A stretch of DNA of 64,000 nucleotides from Acidobacteriaceae bacterium (GCA_003134655.1 PLBY01000152.1:47129-111128); one strand, 5' to 3'. Positions 35,335 to 43,873 are shown, counted from the first letter of the stretch. The notes: a model not told the origin generated them from the sequence alone. A program made the numbers and translations.

Positions 35335-35870
35335 TGTCCACCTCCCTGCAGATCTACGTCATCTGAAGCCACAGGACTAAGTGCGACATCGGGGCCGGGC
35401 CCTAGCATCAAGGCGGGGGTAAGGGATCACGCAGGGAACGAGACAGAATCAGTCCTAAGGGATGCGGGTGGGGACCCACCTCCGCCAAGCATAGGCGAAA
35501 GGACCGACTTCTGAGGCCTCGCATAAAGCCTCACTCTCGGAAAGGGAAAAGGCCGAAAACGGCAGATTCCGAGCAACCGGGGGAAGGACAACCGTCATGG
35601 TAACGAAGAGGGTCGATGCGGACAGTGAGGCGGCTCACACGAGAATGTGATTTGACTTGGAGGGAAATCGCCTGGTCCGCGAGCTCGCGGGAAAAAGCGC
35701 AGAAACTGCGAGGAAAGCCCCCAGTTCAACGTGGGTGGGGCTCTCAGCGCCAAGGTCCTCCTCGTAAGTGATTGCAAATACAAGGGCATGCTAGGATTGA
35801 ATATTGAATGAAAATGGAAGTACGCGTGCCATATCAGAGGTTTACGACCCGGAATCCCAAAGGAAGAACT
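35335..35870. other. Large divergent intergenic region with unexplained purine-rich structure
   Basis: The 536 bp between the M48-like gene and the TPR gene has no convincing reading frame. The plus strand is strongly purine-rich and includes self-complementary pieces, for example GGTGGGGACCCACC near 35471, and repeats of GGAAAG/GGGAAA. No match to a riboswitch or group II intron motif known to me was found. It may encode a structured RNA or be a long regulatory region. Confidence 0.35.
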
Positions 35871-36524
35871 ATGGCGAATGAAGCAGAACCCGGCGCAGCG
35901 CGAGGCTGGCGAACGTCGCAGGTGTATGCCATGGCCACCATCTGTCTAGTCGTGGGCTTGGCTTTGGGCTATCTGTTTCGCGGGTCGGCGTCGCGCTCCG
36001 CTCAATCTTCTCCTGCTCCGCAAGTGGCCGCCGCCCCAGGCATACCGAGCGGTACACCGCAGATGCCGCGTCTGGAAGAGATGAAGCACATGGCCGACAA
36101 GAAGGCCGAGACTCTTCTCGCGAAACTGAAGAGTGATCCCAACAACTCCGACCTGCTGAACCAGATCGGGACGCTGTACAAATCGACCCATCAGTTCAAA
36201 GAGGCTGCGGGATACTTCCAGAAGTCTATCGACGCCGATCCCAAGAATGTGGCTGCGCGCACCGATCTAGCTTCGTGCCTGTTCTATGAAGGGGATGCCG
36301 ACGGAGCCATCCAGCAACTGCAGCAATCGCTCACTTACGATCCCAAAGACGCGAATTCTCTGTTCAACCTGGGAATGATTCGCTTGCAGGCCAAGAGCGA
36401 TCCCAGCGGCGCGGTGGCAGCGTGGCAGCAGTTGCTGAAGTTAAATCCGACGCTGTCCGACGACAAAAAAGCCGCTGTCCAAAAATTGATTGCCGAGGCG
36501 CGAAAGCCGAAAATAAGCCAGTAA
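35871..36524 (+). CDS. Membrane-anchored TPR protein (CycH/NrfG-like)
   Basis: I start at MANEAEPGAARGWRTSQVY, preceded by AAAGGAAG. The 217-residue protein has one N-terminal helix (ATICLVVGLALGYLFRG), a Pro/Ala linker, and about three TPR repeats (about 100-210), including NQIGTLYKSTHQFKEAAGYF and LFNLGMIRLQAKSDPSGAVA. It is a clear paralogue of the TPR gene at 60581, sharing LGYLFRGSAS and the last TPR. Such proteins recruit apocytochrome to the haem-ligation machinery in CycH/NrfG. A cytochrome gene lies 2 kb away. Confidence 0.8.
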   Translation: MANEAEPGAARGWRTSQVYAMATICLVVGLALGYLFRGSASRSAQSSPAPQVAAAPGIPSGTPQMPRLEEMKHMADKKAETLLAKLKSDPNNSDLLNQIGTLYKSTHQFKEAAGYFQKSIDADPKNVAARTDLASCLFYEGDADGAIQQLQQSLTYDPKDANSLFNLGMIRLQAKSDPSGAVAAWQQLLKLNPTLSDDKKAAVQKLIAEARKPKISQ

Positions 36525-36747
36525 CTGGTTCGCCGGCGATCTCCAGGCGCCCAGATCCCCTGCCATCCTTACCCGGATTGCAAGGGGATGTTTCGAATCC
36601 CGCCAGATTTGAAATCTCTCAGAATCCCCTACGGAAGCGGGCTTTGGGGCAAGTGTCCGTCCACATCCCGCAGAACCAAGAAAAATGAAATGACCTGCGT
36701 AATCAACTCGTCCCTAAAGTTTCGTACGAAAGGCCGATGTAGTCGGT

Positions 36748-37674
36748 ATGGCCAGACGTCTATCTTGTTGGCATACCGCGCCCCTGCTCTCGCTCCTAGC
36801 CTTGTGCGGGGGGATCTCCCCGGGAATCGCAGGGGACCGGCCCGACTTCACCTACCGGACCAATGCTAGCGAGGTGCGACTCAGCTTCTCTGCCACCGAC
36901 CAGAACAATCACGGCGTGGCCACGTTGCAGGCCAGCGACTTTGCAATCGTTGACACTGATGTTATCGTCCGCAACTTTCAAAGCTTTACCCGTTCCGATT
37001 GGACGAAGCTTGAAATCGCGATTCTGATCGACGCCAGCGAGTCCGCCACACCGCGCTTCCGCCAGGAAATGGCGGACGTTCTGGAACTGGTTTCGCAGAC
37101 GGATGGCGTTCCTGACGAGAACCTTTCCATCTTTTCTTTCGCGGCTTCGCAGCCTGCGCTGCTTTGCGCCGGAAACTGCCGGGCATCGCACGCCCTTGAG
37201 CGGATTCCGCCGGCCAGTGCCCGCGGCCTGACTCCCCTGTACGACACAATCGTGTTCGCGGCGGACTATCTTTCCAGCCACGGAGACGTGCACGCCGAGA
37301 AAGCCCTCATCGTCTTCTCAGATGGTATCGACACGATCAGCCGGAACGCGCTGGGCGATGCCGTCAACTCCGCACTGAGAAGCGAGGTGGAACTGGATTG
37401 CATTGATCTGAACAAGCCTGCTTACCGGTCGCAAGGCGCAGCGACGCTGCGCAGTCTTGCCAGCACAACCGGAGGCCGATATTTTCCAGCCCCGGGCGGC
37501 GCGGTGCAGGCGCTGAATGTAATACTTGAAGGGCTCAGAGCAAGCTATTCGATCAGCTATCGACTTCCCAGTCACGCCTCCGGGTTTCACACAGTCCGAG
37601 TTCTTCCCACACACAACCTGAACCTGCAGTTCCGCAGCAGAAGCGGATATTACTATCCCAACCAAGCTTGGTAA
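36748..37674 (+). CDS. Secreted VWFA-domain protein, acidobacterial type
   Basis: After a signal peptide (about residues 1-29) the protein has an N-terminal strand region (EVRLSFSATDQNNHGVATL) and a von Willebrand A domain with the MIDAS motif IDASESA (about residue 91). The Thr of LTPLYDT and the Asp of FSDGIDTI complete the metal site. The layout matches the VWFA-related family expanded in Acidobacteria. The function is probably adhesion or protein-protein contact. Cys residues could form disulfides in the secreted domain. The next gene follows by 12 bp. Confidence 0.85.
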   Translation: MARRLSCWHTAPLLSLLALCGGISPGIAGDRPDFTYRTNASEVRLSFSATDQNNHGVATLQASDFAIVDTDVIVRNFQSFTRSDWTKLEIAILIDASESATPRFRQEMADVLELVSQTDGVPDENLSIFSFAASQPALLCAGNCRASHALERIPPASARGLTPLYDTIVFAADYLSSHGDVHAEKALIVFSDGIDTISRNALGDAVNSALRSEVELDCIDLNKPAYRSQGAATLRSLASTTGGRYFPAPGGAVQALNVILEGLRASYSISYRLPSHASGFHTVRVLPTHNLNLQFRSRSGYYYPNQAW

Positions 37675-37686
37675 CTTTGAGGGCCT

Positions 37687-38139
37687 ATGAAACGCACGCT
37701 ATGCTGTATTTTTATGCTCGTCTTTCCGGTGTTTCTCTCGGCGCAAAACCACTCTCACCAGCAAGGCACGATCATCCGCATGCGCATGACCGATTGCCTG
37801 GGTCCGCAGCATGGATTCATGGCAGCCATGTCGGGCGAGGGCAGGGTCGAAGCCGGGGCGCTGTGTCCCGAGTACGTTCTGGTGGGGGATAAGGTGGTGT
37901 ACGTTATCAGCGGCAAGACTTCCGATCAGCTCATCCCTTTGGCCGAGATCACGCGTTTCCGATTGCAGAAGAACGAAATGCTGATTCGCATTGATGATGC
38001 ATCGAAGGAGTCGCATTTCCACATCAAGGCCATGGTGTTGCGGCCGGAATGGGAGCGGAATCAAATGATTGAGGAGGCGTCGACTCGAGCGATGATCAGC
38101 CACCATCTGGACCCGACCGCTATGCGAGAGCAGCAATAG
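37687..38139 (+). CDS. Secreted protein of unknown function
   Basis: I do not recognise the family. The 150-residue protein has a signal peptide (residues 1-19, ending FLSAQ), then a His-rich start (NHSHQQG), a beta-rich middle (about 30-105) with two Cys (MTDCLG and GALCPEYV), and a helical C-terminus with several His and Met residues. A metal-binding or surface role is possible. It is probably co-transcribed with the VWA gene upstream. Confidence 0.55.
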   Translation: MKRTLCCIFMLVFPVFLSAQNHSHQQGTIIRMRMTDCLGPQHGFMAAMSGEGRVEAGALCPEYVLVGDKVVYVISGKTSDQLIPLAEITRFRLQKNEMLIRIDDASKESHFHIKAMVLRPEWERNQMIEEASTRAMISHHLDPTAMREQQ

Positions 38140-38182
38140 ACGTTGCTGGAAGACTCAATTCTCGATTGCGGGGTTCAGGAAG

Positions 38183-38434
38183 TTACTTGCGCGGCTTCCC
38201 TACCCGCTGCGCGGTGGCAAACATTTTTGCCACGGTGTCCAGATCCTTGGGCTGCACCTTCCCTGCCGGAATACGCATGTGGGTAAGGTCCTCGAGCTTC
38301 ACCAGCAAATCGATTAGGGACATCGAATCGATCAATCCCGACGAAACCAGCGGGGTGTTCTCATCCAGATTCACGCCCGGCTTTCGAATGAGTTGAACAA
38401 TGTGTTGGATCATTTGCTGTGCTTCGTCGGTCAT
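38183..38434 (-). CDS. Acyl carrier protein of the acyl-transfer cassette
   Basis: The 83-residue protein has the phosphopantetheine serine Ser37 in SGLIDSMSLIDLL, the standard DSM motif of an acyl carrier protein, and three helices. AGGAGGGG upstream of its start overlaps the stop of the acyl-AMP ligase gene, 15 bp away, so the two are translated together. It is not the housekeeping ACP (no fab genes near, sequence divergent). It would receive an acyl group from the ligase and present it to the MBOAT protein, as DltC does. Confidence 0.88.
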   Translation of the reverse strand: MTDEAQQMIQHIVQLIRKPGVNLDENTPLVSSGLIDSMSLIDLLVKLEDLTHMRIPAGKVQPKDLDTVAKMFATAQRVGKPRK

Positions 38435-38449
38435 GCTTACATTCCCCTC

Positions 38450-40141
38450 CTAAGACTCGGTTCCAAGTTCGGGATGCTCCTGCAACAGCTTCTCGCGAGT
38501 CGCGGAGCGGGCGGGCTTGCCGGCGGTGCTCTTCACGATCCATTTGGGCGGCTTGAGAAAGATCGTACGGATCGCGACTCCCATTCCGGCCACGACAAGA
38601 CTTCGAATCTCGCCTTCAATCTTGGCGGCTTGCGCGAGCTGTTCTTCATGCTCTAACTCTGCAACGACCACGATGTCTTCCGTCCCGAGATCGGCATTGT
38701 ACAGGCCCATGGCGATCACGCGGCCGTCGCGAACCGTGGAATGGCTGGCAACAATTTCTTCGATGTCCTGGGGGTAAATATTCTCGCCGCCAATGATCAG
38801 CAGGTCTTTCTTTCTGCCTGCGACATAGAGTTCGCCTTCCAGACAGAAGCCCAGATCACCGGTGTGGTACCAGCCGTCGATGATTGCCTGTGCGGTAAGG
38901 TCGGGACGGTTATAGTAGCCCTCAAAAAGGCAGTCGCTTTTGACCAGAATCTCGCCGACGCGGCCATCTCCGAGAACGGCGCCAGAATCAGAGGCGATGC
39001 GAACTTCATGACAGGGCAGCAGTCGCCCTGAGGAGGTGAACGCAATCGCGCCTGAAGCGCCCTCCGCAACCGCTACGATCTGGCGGGCGCCTCGAAATTG
39101 TGGGCCATCCGCCCATAAGCGAGGCGGACCGGATGGCTGTGAAAGGTCCGACTGGGTGACCGCGAAAACATTCTCAGCCATGGCGTATGAGGATTGCAGG
39201 GCCGTTTTCTTGAGCCCAGCCGCACCGAACGCATTCTGAAACTCGGACATGCTCTTCGAGCGAACCGGCTCAGAACAGTTGATCAAGGCGCGCACCGACG
39301 ACAGATCGTATTGTGTCCGAGACCGCTGCGGAGTCCGCCGGGGCGCAAACTGGAAGGCAAAATTCGGCAGCCATGCCAGGGTGCATTTGTACTCGCTGAT
39401 GATCTGCAACATGGTTTCTGGGTGCATCACCCAATCGAGCGGCGACTGCATTATGATCGGTAGGTGAAAGACCAGGGGCAACATAAAGCATGCAATCAAG
39501 CCCATATCGTGATAGAGCGGCAGCCAACTGTAAATCCGGTCGGTGGCAGTATCGATCTTGAGCGCCTGCGATAGGTGATCGAGTTGACGCAGCACCGCCG
39601 CGTGGGTCAGGGCCACTCCTTTTTGCAGCCCGGTTGTTCCCGCCGAATGCTGGATGAATGCCAGACTGTCGGCCTGAATGTCAGGACGAACCAAATCTTT
39701 GTCGTCCGCGATCCTTCCAGTTCCTGCACGAAGCAGCCTGGTTCCTTCGTCGAGCGACACATGGCCGAGTATCTCGTCGGGAAACGCTTCGTCGATGACC
39801 ACAGCCTTGGCCTTGAGATTCGCAGTTACCCCGGTCAATCCGGAGCGGTACTTGGATGGCTCGATCTTGAAGTTCGGATAGGCGAGGAACGTGGGCGCCG
39901 CGCCCAGCATCATCGCTCCGACAAAGGTCGTCATCGCCGGAATGCCCTGCGGCATAATGATGACAACGCGGTCGCCCGCGGTTACACCCTGGTCACGAAG
40001 TATCCCAGCCTGTAGTTGCGCATGCGTGCGAAAGTCGGCAAAGGTCAGCGTCACCTGCTCATCTTCGTCAATCCATGACGTAATAAACGGACGATCGGGC
40101 GGAGCCGCGCCGAGGGCTTCGATCAGATTGCGGAATCGCAC
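38450..40141 (-). CDS. Fatty-acyl-AMP ligase-like adenylating enzyme
   Basis: The 563-residue enzyme has the adenylation motifs SAGTTGLQKG (166-175), SWLPLYHDMGL (to 215), YAMAENVFAV, GWYHTGDLGF and RKKDLLIIGGENIYPQDIE. The wording LPLYHDMGL and YPQDIE is that of fatty acyl-AMP ligases, which load acyl groups on carrier proteins. Lys542 in KSTAGKPAR is the catalytic lysine. Start is GTG (40141). It is followed by its carrier gene on the same strand and faces the MBOAT gene across a 132-bp shared promoter region. Confidence 0.88.
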   Translation of the reverse strand: MRFRNLIEALGAAPPDRPFITSWIDEDEQVTLTFADFRTHAQLQAGILRDQGVTAGDRVVIIMPQGIPAMTTFVGAMMLGAAPTFLAYPNFKIEPSKYRSGLTGVTANLKAKAVVIDEAFPDEILGHVSLDEGTRLLRAGTGRIADDKDLVRPDIQADSLAFIQHSAGTTGLQKGVALTHAAVLRQLDHLSQALKIDTATDRIYSWLPLYHDMGLIACFMLPLVFHLPIIMQSPLDWVMHPETMLQIISEYKCTLAWLPNFAFQFAPRRTPQRSRTQYDLSSVRALINCSEPVRSKSMSEFQNAFGAAGLKKTALQSSYAMAENVFAVTQSDLSQPSGPPRLWADGPQFRGARQIVAVAEGASGAIAFTSSGRLLPCHEVRIASDSGAVLGDGRVGEILVKSDCLFEGYYNRPDLTAQAIIDGWYHTGDLGFCLEGELYVAGRKKDLLIIGGENIYPQDIEEIVASHSTVRDGRVIAMGLYNADLGTEDIVVVAELEHEEQLAQAAKIEGEIRSLVVAGMGVAIRTIFLKPPKWIVKSTAGKPARSATREKLLQEHPELGTES

Positions 40142-40273
40142 CCAACATTATTGCATCCAGAGAGGCGAGTGTTCTTGTAACTGGCGAATCAGACCTTTAT
40201 TCTGGTTCGCTATTCTGGTTCGCTGTCTTCGGCGGGCGTTGCAAAGGCTGATCTCCCGCGCACCTCGGGTTCA
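40142..40273. promoter_or_regulatory. Shared promoter region between ligase and MBOAT genes with tandem repeat
   Basis: Two perfect tandem copies of TATTCTGGTTCGC (40198-40210, 40211-40223) and a nearby inverted partial copy GCGAATCAGA (40184-40193, one mismatch) lie between the divergent starts. They look like binding sites for one regulator controlling both directions. Confidence 0.45.
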
Positions 40274-41749
40274 TTGACGCACGGAGGAAGGTTGTTCCAA
40301 GGCATCCTGTACTGTCTGCTGTTTCTGCTTTGCGTGCTTATCTTCGCGAAGGTCCGCTCGCGAGTTGCGCGTCAGACGGTGCTTCTGATTGCAAGTTATG
40401 CACTCTATGTCACTTGGGGACCATGGTTCGCGGCCGTCCTGGCTTCATCGACCGTGCTCAACTTCCTGATCGGGCGATGGCTGCAGCGTAGACCTTCCGG
40501 GGCCATCCTGTCTCTCGGCATTCTGCTGAATCTGGCATTGCTCGGCAGCTTCAAGTACCTCCCCGAGGTGGCCGTCCATCTTCCGTTTTCGTCGTTGCAG
40601 ACGTTCTCGCATCTGGCTCAGCCTTTGGGATTGTCGTTCTGGACCTTCCAGGCGATGAGTTACCTCTTTGATCTTTATCGCGGGGAAGAACTCGATGCTT
40701 CTCTTTTCGAGTTTGCCCTGTACATGGTTTTCTTTCCCGTCACGATCGCTGGACCGGTCTGCCGCATGCCCGACATGCTGCCGCAGTTCCGTTCCGAGAC
40801 ACTCACGCCCTGGGACGACATCGGTCCCGGGTTCAGGCGCATCGCTACCGGCGTGTTCATGGTGCAACTCGCCAAACTGCTGGGCCAAGGGATTCTAGGC
40901 GGCGATGGGATCGCGAGCGGATTCGATCGCGTCACGCACTGGAGTGGCACAGATGTCTGGTGCCTGACGCTGGGATACGGCCTGCAGCTTTTTCTCGACT
41001 TCGCCGGATACTCGCACATCGCAATCGGCGCCGCTCAAGCGATGGGCTTCATCGTCCCCGAAAACTTTGCACGCCCCTTCCAATCCACCAACGTCTCGAT
41101 CTTCTGGACCCGCTGGCATATGTCGCTGTCGTTCTGGATTCGTAACTATGTTTTTCTTCCGCTGGCGATGTTGCGCCGGGAAGTGTGGTGGCGAAATCTG
41201 GCTCTTCTGATCGCGATGATTCTTTTCGGGCTGTGGCACAAAGCGACCGTGCTCTTTCTGCTGTGGGGCTGCTATCACGGATTGCTTCTGGTCTTGCATC
41301 GTCAAATGCAGCAGATGCAGCGGAAGTTCGACTGGGAGCCGGCCGCGAAGTTCTGGATTCCGGTTTCCTGGATCGCCACCATGCTGCTCATCAATCTAGG
41401 ATGGATTTTCTTCCGCGCCAATTCCCTGCCTGAAGCGGGTCAAATGTTGGCGGCTGTCCTGTCGCCGACAAGCTATGGATCGCACTTTCTGGGCGGGAGT
41501 CTGTATCTACTGGTGGCAGCACTGGCTGTGGGCTACGCGATCGTGGTTTTCGTGAGTGACATACTCGAACCTTACTCGAGCGAGGCGCAGACTTCAGAAC
41601 CCGCTCCCGACGCCGGAATCATCGGGTTCATGGCGCGCTCGCGCTGGTTCTGGCTCCCCCCGCTCTACGCACTGGCATTGATTTTCTTATTGATCGTGAC
41701 TTTGACGCGCGGGGCCAGCACGGCGCAGTTCATGTACAACAAATTCTAG
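40274..41749 (+). CDS. MBOAT-family membrane acyltransferase with DltX-like C-terminus
   Basis: The 491-residue protein is polytopic (about 11-12 helices). Its core is the AlgI/DltB type: LDFAGYSHIAIG, FWTRWHMSLSFWIRNYVF (His282) and FGLWHKATVLFLLWGCYHG (His322, His335). The protein ends FMYNKF, with Tyr488 three residues from the C-terminus. The DltX microprotein of teichoic-acid D-alanylation ends FIYNEF-like and its tyrosine carries the acyl group. Here the tail is part of the MBOAT itself. It should move the acyl group from the carrier across the membrane. Start is TTG; GGAGGAAGG lies just inside, so the true start may be slightly later. Confidence 0.85.
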   Translation: MTHGGRLFQGILYCLLFLLCVLIFAKVRSRVARQTVLLIASYALYVTWGPWFAAVLASSTVLNFLIGRWLQRRPSGAILSLGILLNLALLGSFKYLPEVAVHLPFSSLQTFSHLAQPLGLSFWTFQAMSYLFDLYRGEELDASLFEFALYMVFFPVTIAGPVCRMPDMLPQFRSETLTPWDDIGPGFRRIATGVFMVQLAKLLGQGILGGDGIASGFDRVTHWSGTDVWCLTLGYGLQLFLDFAGYSHIAIGAAQAMGFIVPENFARPFQSTNVSIFWTRWHMSLSFWIRNYVFLPLAMLRREVWWRNLALLIAMILFGLWHKATVLFLLWGCYHGLLLVLHRQMQQMQRKFDWEPAAKFWIPVSWIATMLLINLGWIFFRANSLPEAGQMLAAVLSPTSYGSHFLGGSLYLLVAALAVGYAIVVFVSDILEPYSSEAQTSEPAPDAGIIGFMARSRWFWLPPLYALALIFLLIVTLTRGASTAQFMYNKF

Positions 41750-41765
41750 GCACAGGTAGACGCTC

Positions 41766-43451
41766 TTATTGCACCGGCGTCCCGTCCGGCGTGAAAACTG
41801 GAAATCCATCCCATGGGCGGGACAGGCTTAGTTGTTGCATCGCGGCATTGCGGTTGTGCTCGAAGAGGAAGAGTCCGTAGTTGTAGTGCAAGACTGGGTC
41901 GCTCGGATTCTTCCGGATCGCCCACTCGTACTCGGCGGCAGTTTCATCGGGATTTTCCGCAGGCTCCTGCGCTTTCAGCATCAACCGCAAGACTTGATCG
42001 GAGTGGTTCAGTTGATTGGTAAAAGGGGGCTTCTGTAAGCGATCCAGCATTTCCGTCGCGATGCGGGACCGGTCATGTCCGGTGAAGGCCAGTAACTGCT
42101 CGCACTCTGCCTCAGACGGAACGTCGGCCTCCGTCAATGGATGTCCGCTCTCGGACGGCAACTTGCTCGCTATCTGTAGGAACATCGCCCGAGCAAGCAG
42201 GTAATTACCAAGAGGGGTCATGTGGACGTGCTCGTATACAAGCTCACTGCCAATGATCCCGTTCGGGCTTTCTTTGGAAAAAATGGCGTCGGCGTCCACG
42301 AGTTCTGCCCCCGAAGACGGAGAAGCAACGGAACGATTAATGTCGTTGATCTTGCTGTCGGCGCGAAAGCGAAGCGTGTCGAGATCGCGAGCGCGAAGGT
42401 AATGCTGTTTCGCGCTGGCATAATCCCCCTGCATCCAAAGGCTCCGGGCAATGCGAAATTCCAGTTCGGCGTACTGGTCATCGATCTTGGTCGCCGCCTG
42501 GTATGCCTTCAATGCGTCGGCGAAGGAGCGAGTGCTCTCCAAGTCCGCTCCTTGCTGCACAAGCGTTGTCCAGGAACGCAAGTCATCCTGACTCAGGTTC
42601 TCGCGGTGCAGGGATGAGAACGGTCCACAATCTTTCAGATTGGTGGCGACGGTGCTGATAATGACTCGGGCGCCGGATTTGTGGGCAACGGCAACGGTGT
42701 CCCGCAGGTTCTGCTCGAAGTTGGCGTACGAATACTGCATGAGCGGCGAGTTCTCTCGCACCTGCTTGTCGAGAAACATCTCCATCCCGCGCCATTCTTT
42801 CTTTTGAGTTCCGACCTTGCTGAGGAACTGGCCGATGCGGGTGGAGCGGACGAAGATGCTGGTGCGGATGACCGGCAGGCTCATGCCCGAGGACGTCAGC
42901 GCAGTCCCGGGTCCATACGGTCCCACGACTTCATTATTGCCTGAGTAGATGATGAACAGGTCGGGACGCTGTTCCGCCAACCCCTTCGCGATCGGCAGAA
43001 GCACGTGAGAGTTGATGGCAACGCTGCCGGTGTTCACAACCTCGAACTTCATCGACGGATAGCGCTCCCGCAACATCACATCGAGGTATCGGCTGAAAGC
43101 ATAGGCCGGATCCGGATCGCCCATTGCCGCGGACTCTCCGAGCACGAAGATTCGGAAGGTTCCCTGCGGTTTCTCCGCTGGAATCGCATACGCTTGCGGG
43201 GTCTTGATCATGCCCGGCGGGAAGAAGGGCGCGGGGAAAAACAGGTTGTAGCAGGCAGCGGGCTTACCCCGCAGAGTGCACGGCACAGTCAGTTCCGTGG
43301 GAAAGCCGACGCCGAACAGGCGCGACGCGCCCTCGATCACACCCAAGAGCACTAGAGGCACCACGATGGCGCTGGCGATTTGCAGCCCATACCGCGCGCC
43401 GCGGCTTGAGCGTTGATTACTGGCGGGCGCTGGCTCTACAGGTGCAGGCAT
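41766..43451 (-). CDS. SGNH/GDSL-like protein with TPR segments
   Basis: The 561-residue protein has a membrane anchor (residues 24-45), then the SGNH nucleophile block FVLGESAAMGD (Ser107), the oxyanion Asn block YSGNNEV (171-174) and the catalytic-His block YEHVHMTPLGN (His410). TPR-like helices lie between the second and third blocks (about 300-365) and at the C-terminus (about 490-545). The acidic triad residue would be Glu407 instead of Asp. It lies convergent with the MBOAT gene, 16 bp apart. SGNH proteins such as DltD, AlgX and PatB complete acyl transfer outside the membrane. Confidence 0.8.
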   Translation of the reverse strand: MPAPVEPAPASNQRSSRGARYGLQIASAIVVPLVLLGVIEGASRLFGVGFPTELTVPCTLRGKPAACYNLFFPAPFFPPGMIKTPQAYAIPAEKPQGTFRIFVLGESAAMGDPDPAYAFSRYLDVMLRERYPSMKFEVVNTGSVAINSHVLLPIAKGLAEQRPDLFIIYSGNNEVVGPYGPGTALTSSGMSLPVIRTSIFVRSTRIGQFLSKVGTQKKEWRGMEMFLDKQVRENSPLMQYSYANFEQNLRDTVAVAHKSGARVIISTVATNLKDCGPFSSLHRENLSQDDLRSWTTLVQQGADLESTRSFADALKAYQAATKIDDQYAELEFRIARSLWMQGDYASAKQHYLRARDLDTLRFRADSKINDINRSVASPSSGAELVDADAIFSKESPNGIIGSELVYEHVHMTPLGNYLLARAMFLQIASKLPSESGHPLTEADVPSEAECEQLLAFTGHDRSRIATEMLDRLQKPPFTNQLNHSDQVLRLMLKAQEPAENPDETAAEYEWAIRKNPSDPVLHYNYGLFLFEHNRNAAMQQLSLSRPWDGFPVFTPDGTPVQ

Positions 43452-43873
43452 CTTTGATCGTTCTCCAGGGATCGTTCCCCAGGATCCCCCCTCAAATCGT
43501 GGGTTTCACGATACAGGGCTGGACTCGATCCGATTCCGTAGGCCTAACCACGGCGTCAGATCGAAAATCATCCAGCCCTGCCGGTCCCCGTGCATGCTAT
43601 GTTCCGCTCAAGAGCGGAACATGTTATGCCGCGGAAAAACGAAGTACGGGCGCAGATACACATCGCAACCTGAGGTAATTGCACCAGAGTTGCCAAAGCC
43701 AGTTTTCCATCACCGCCACCGATTGAGCATTGGTTTCAATCGCTTATCTCTGGTTCGGCGTGGCCGATCTGACTTCGAAGGACTACCACGGTGCCTTTCC
43801 CCTCATCCAGCGTGTGTTTTAACCCCTTTTGCCATACTTGTCGTTTGGAGGCTATGCAGGCGAACCCGTGCGT
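43452..43873. other. Intergenic region with perfect hairpin ATGTTCCGCTC/GAGCGGAACAT
   Basis: The 422 bp between the SGNH gene start and the 12-haem cytochrome stop has no gene. A perfect 11-bp palindrome with a 2-base centre lies at 43599-43622. Its place is about 250 bp past the cytochrome stop. No promoter motif can be claimed. Confidence 0.45.

Noticed and set aside
34144..35514. Long open frame of 456 codons antisense to the M48-like gene
   Set aside because: No signal, domain or ribosome site; the minus-strand frame has a signal peptide and a recognisable domain. High GC in the third position makes antisense frames stay open.
35335..35870. Group II intron starting at GTGCGAC
   Set aside because: No domain V hairpin or reverse transcriptase frame is present.
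36592..36605. tRNA-like 3' end TTCGAATCCCGCCA
   Set aside because: The T-stem does not pair, and no acceptor, D or anticodon arm is found upstream.
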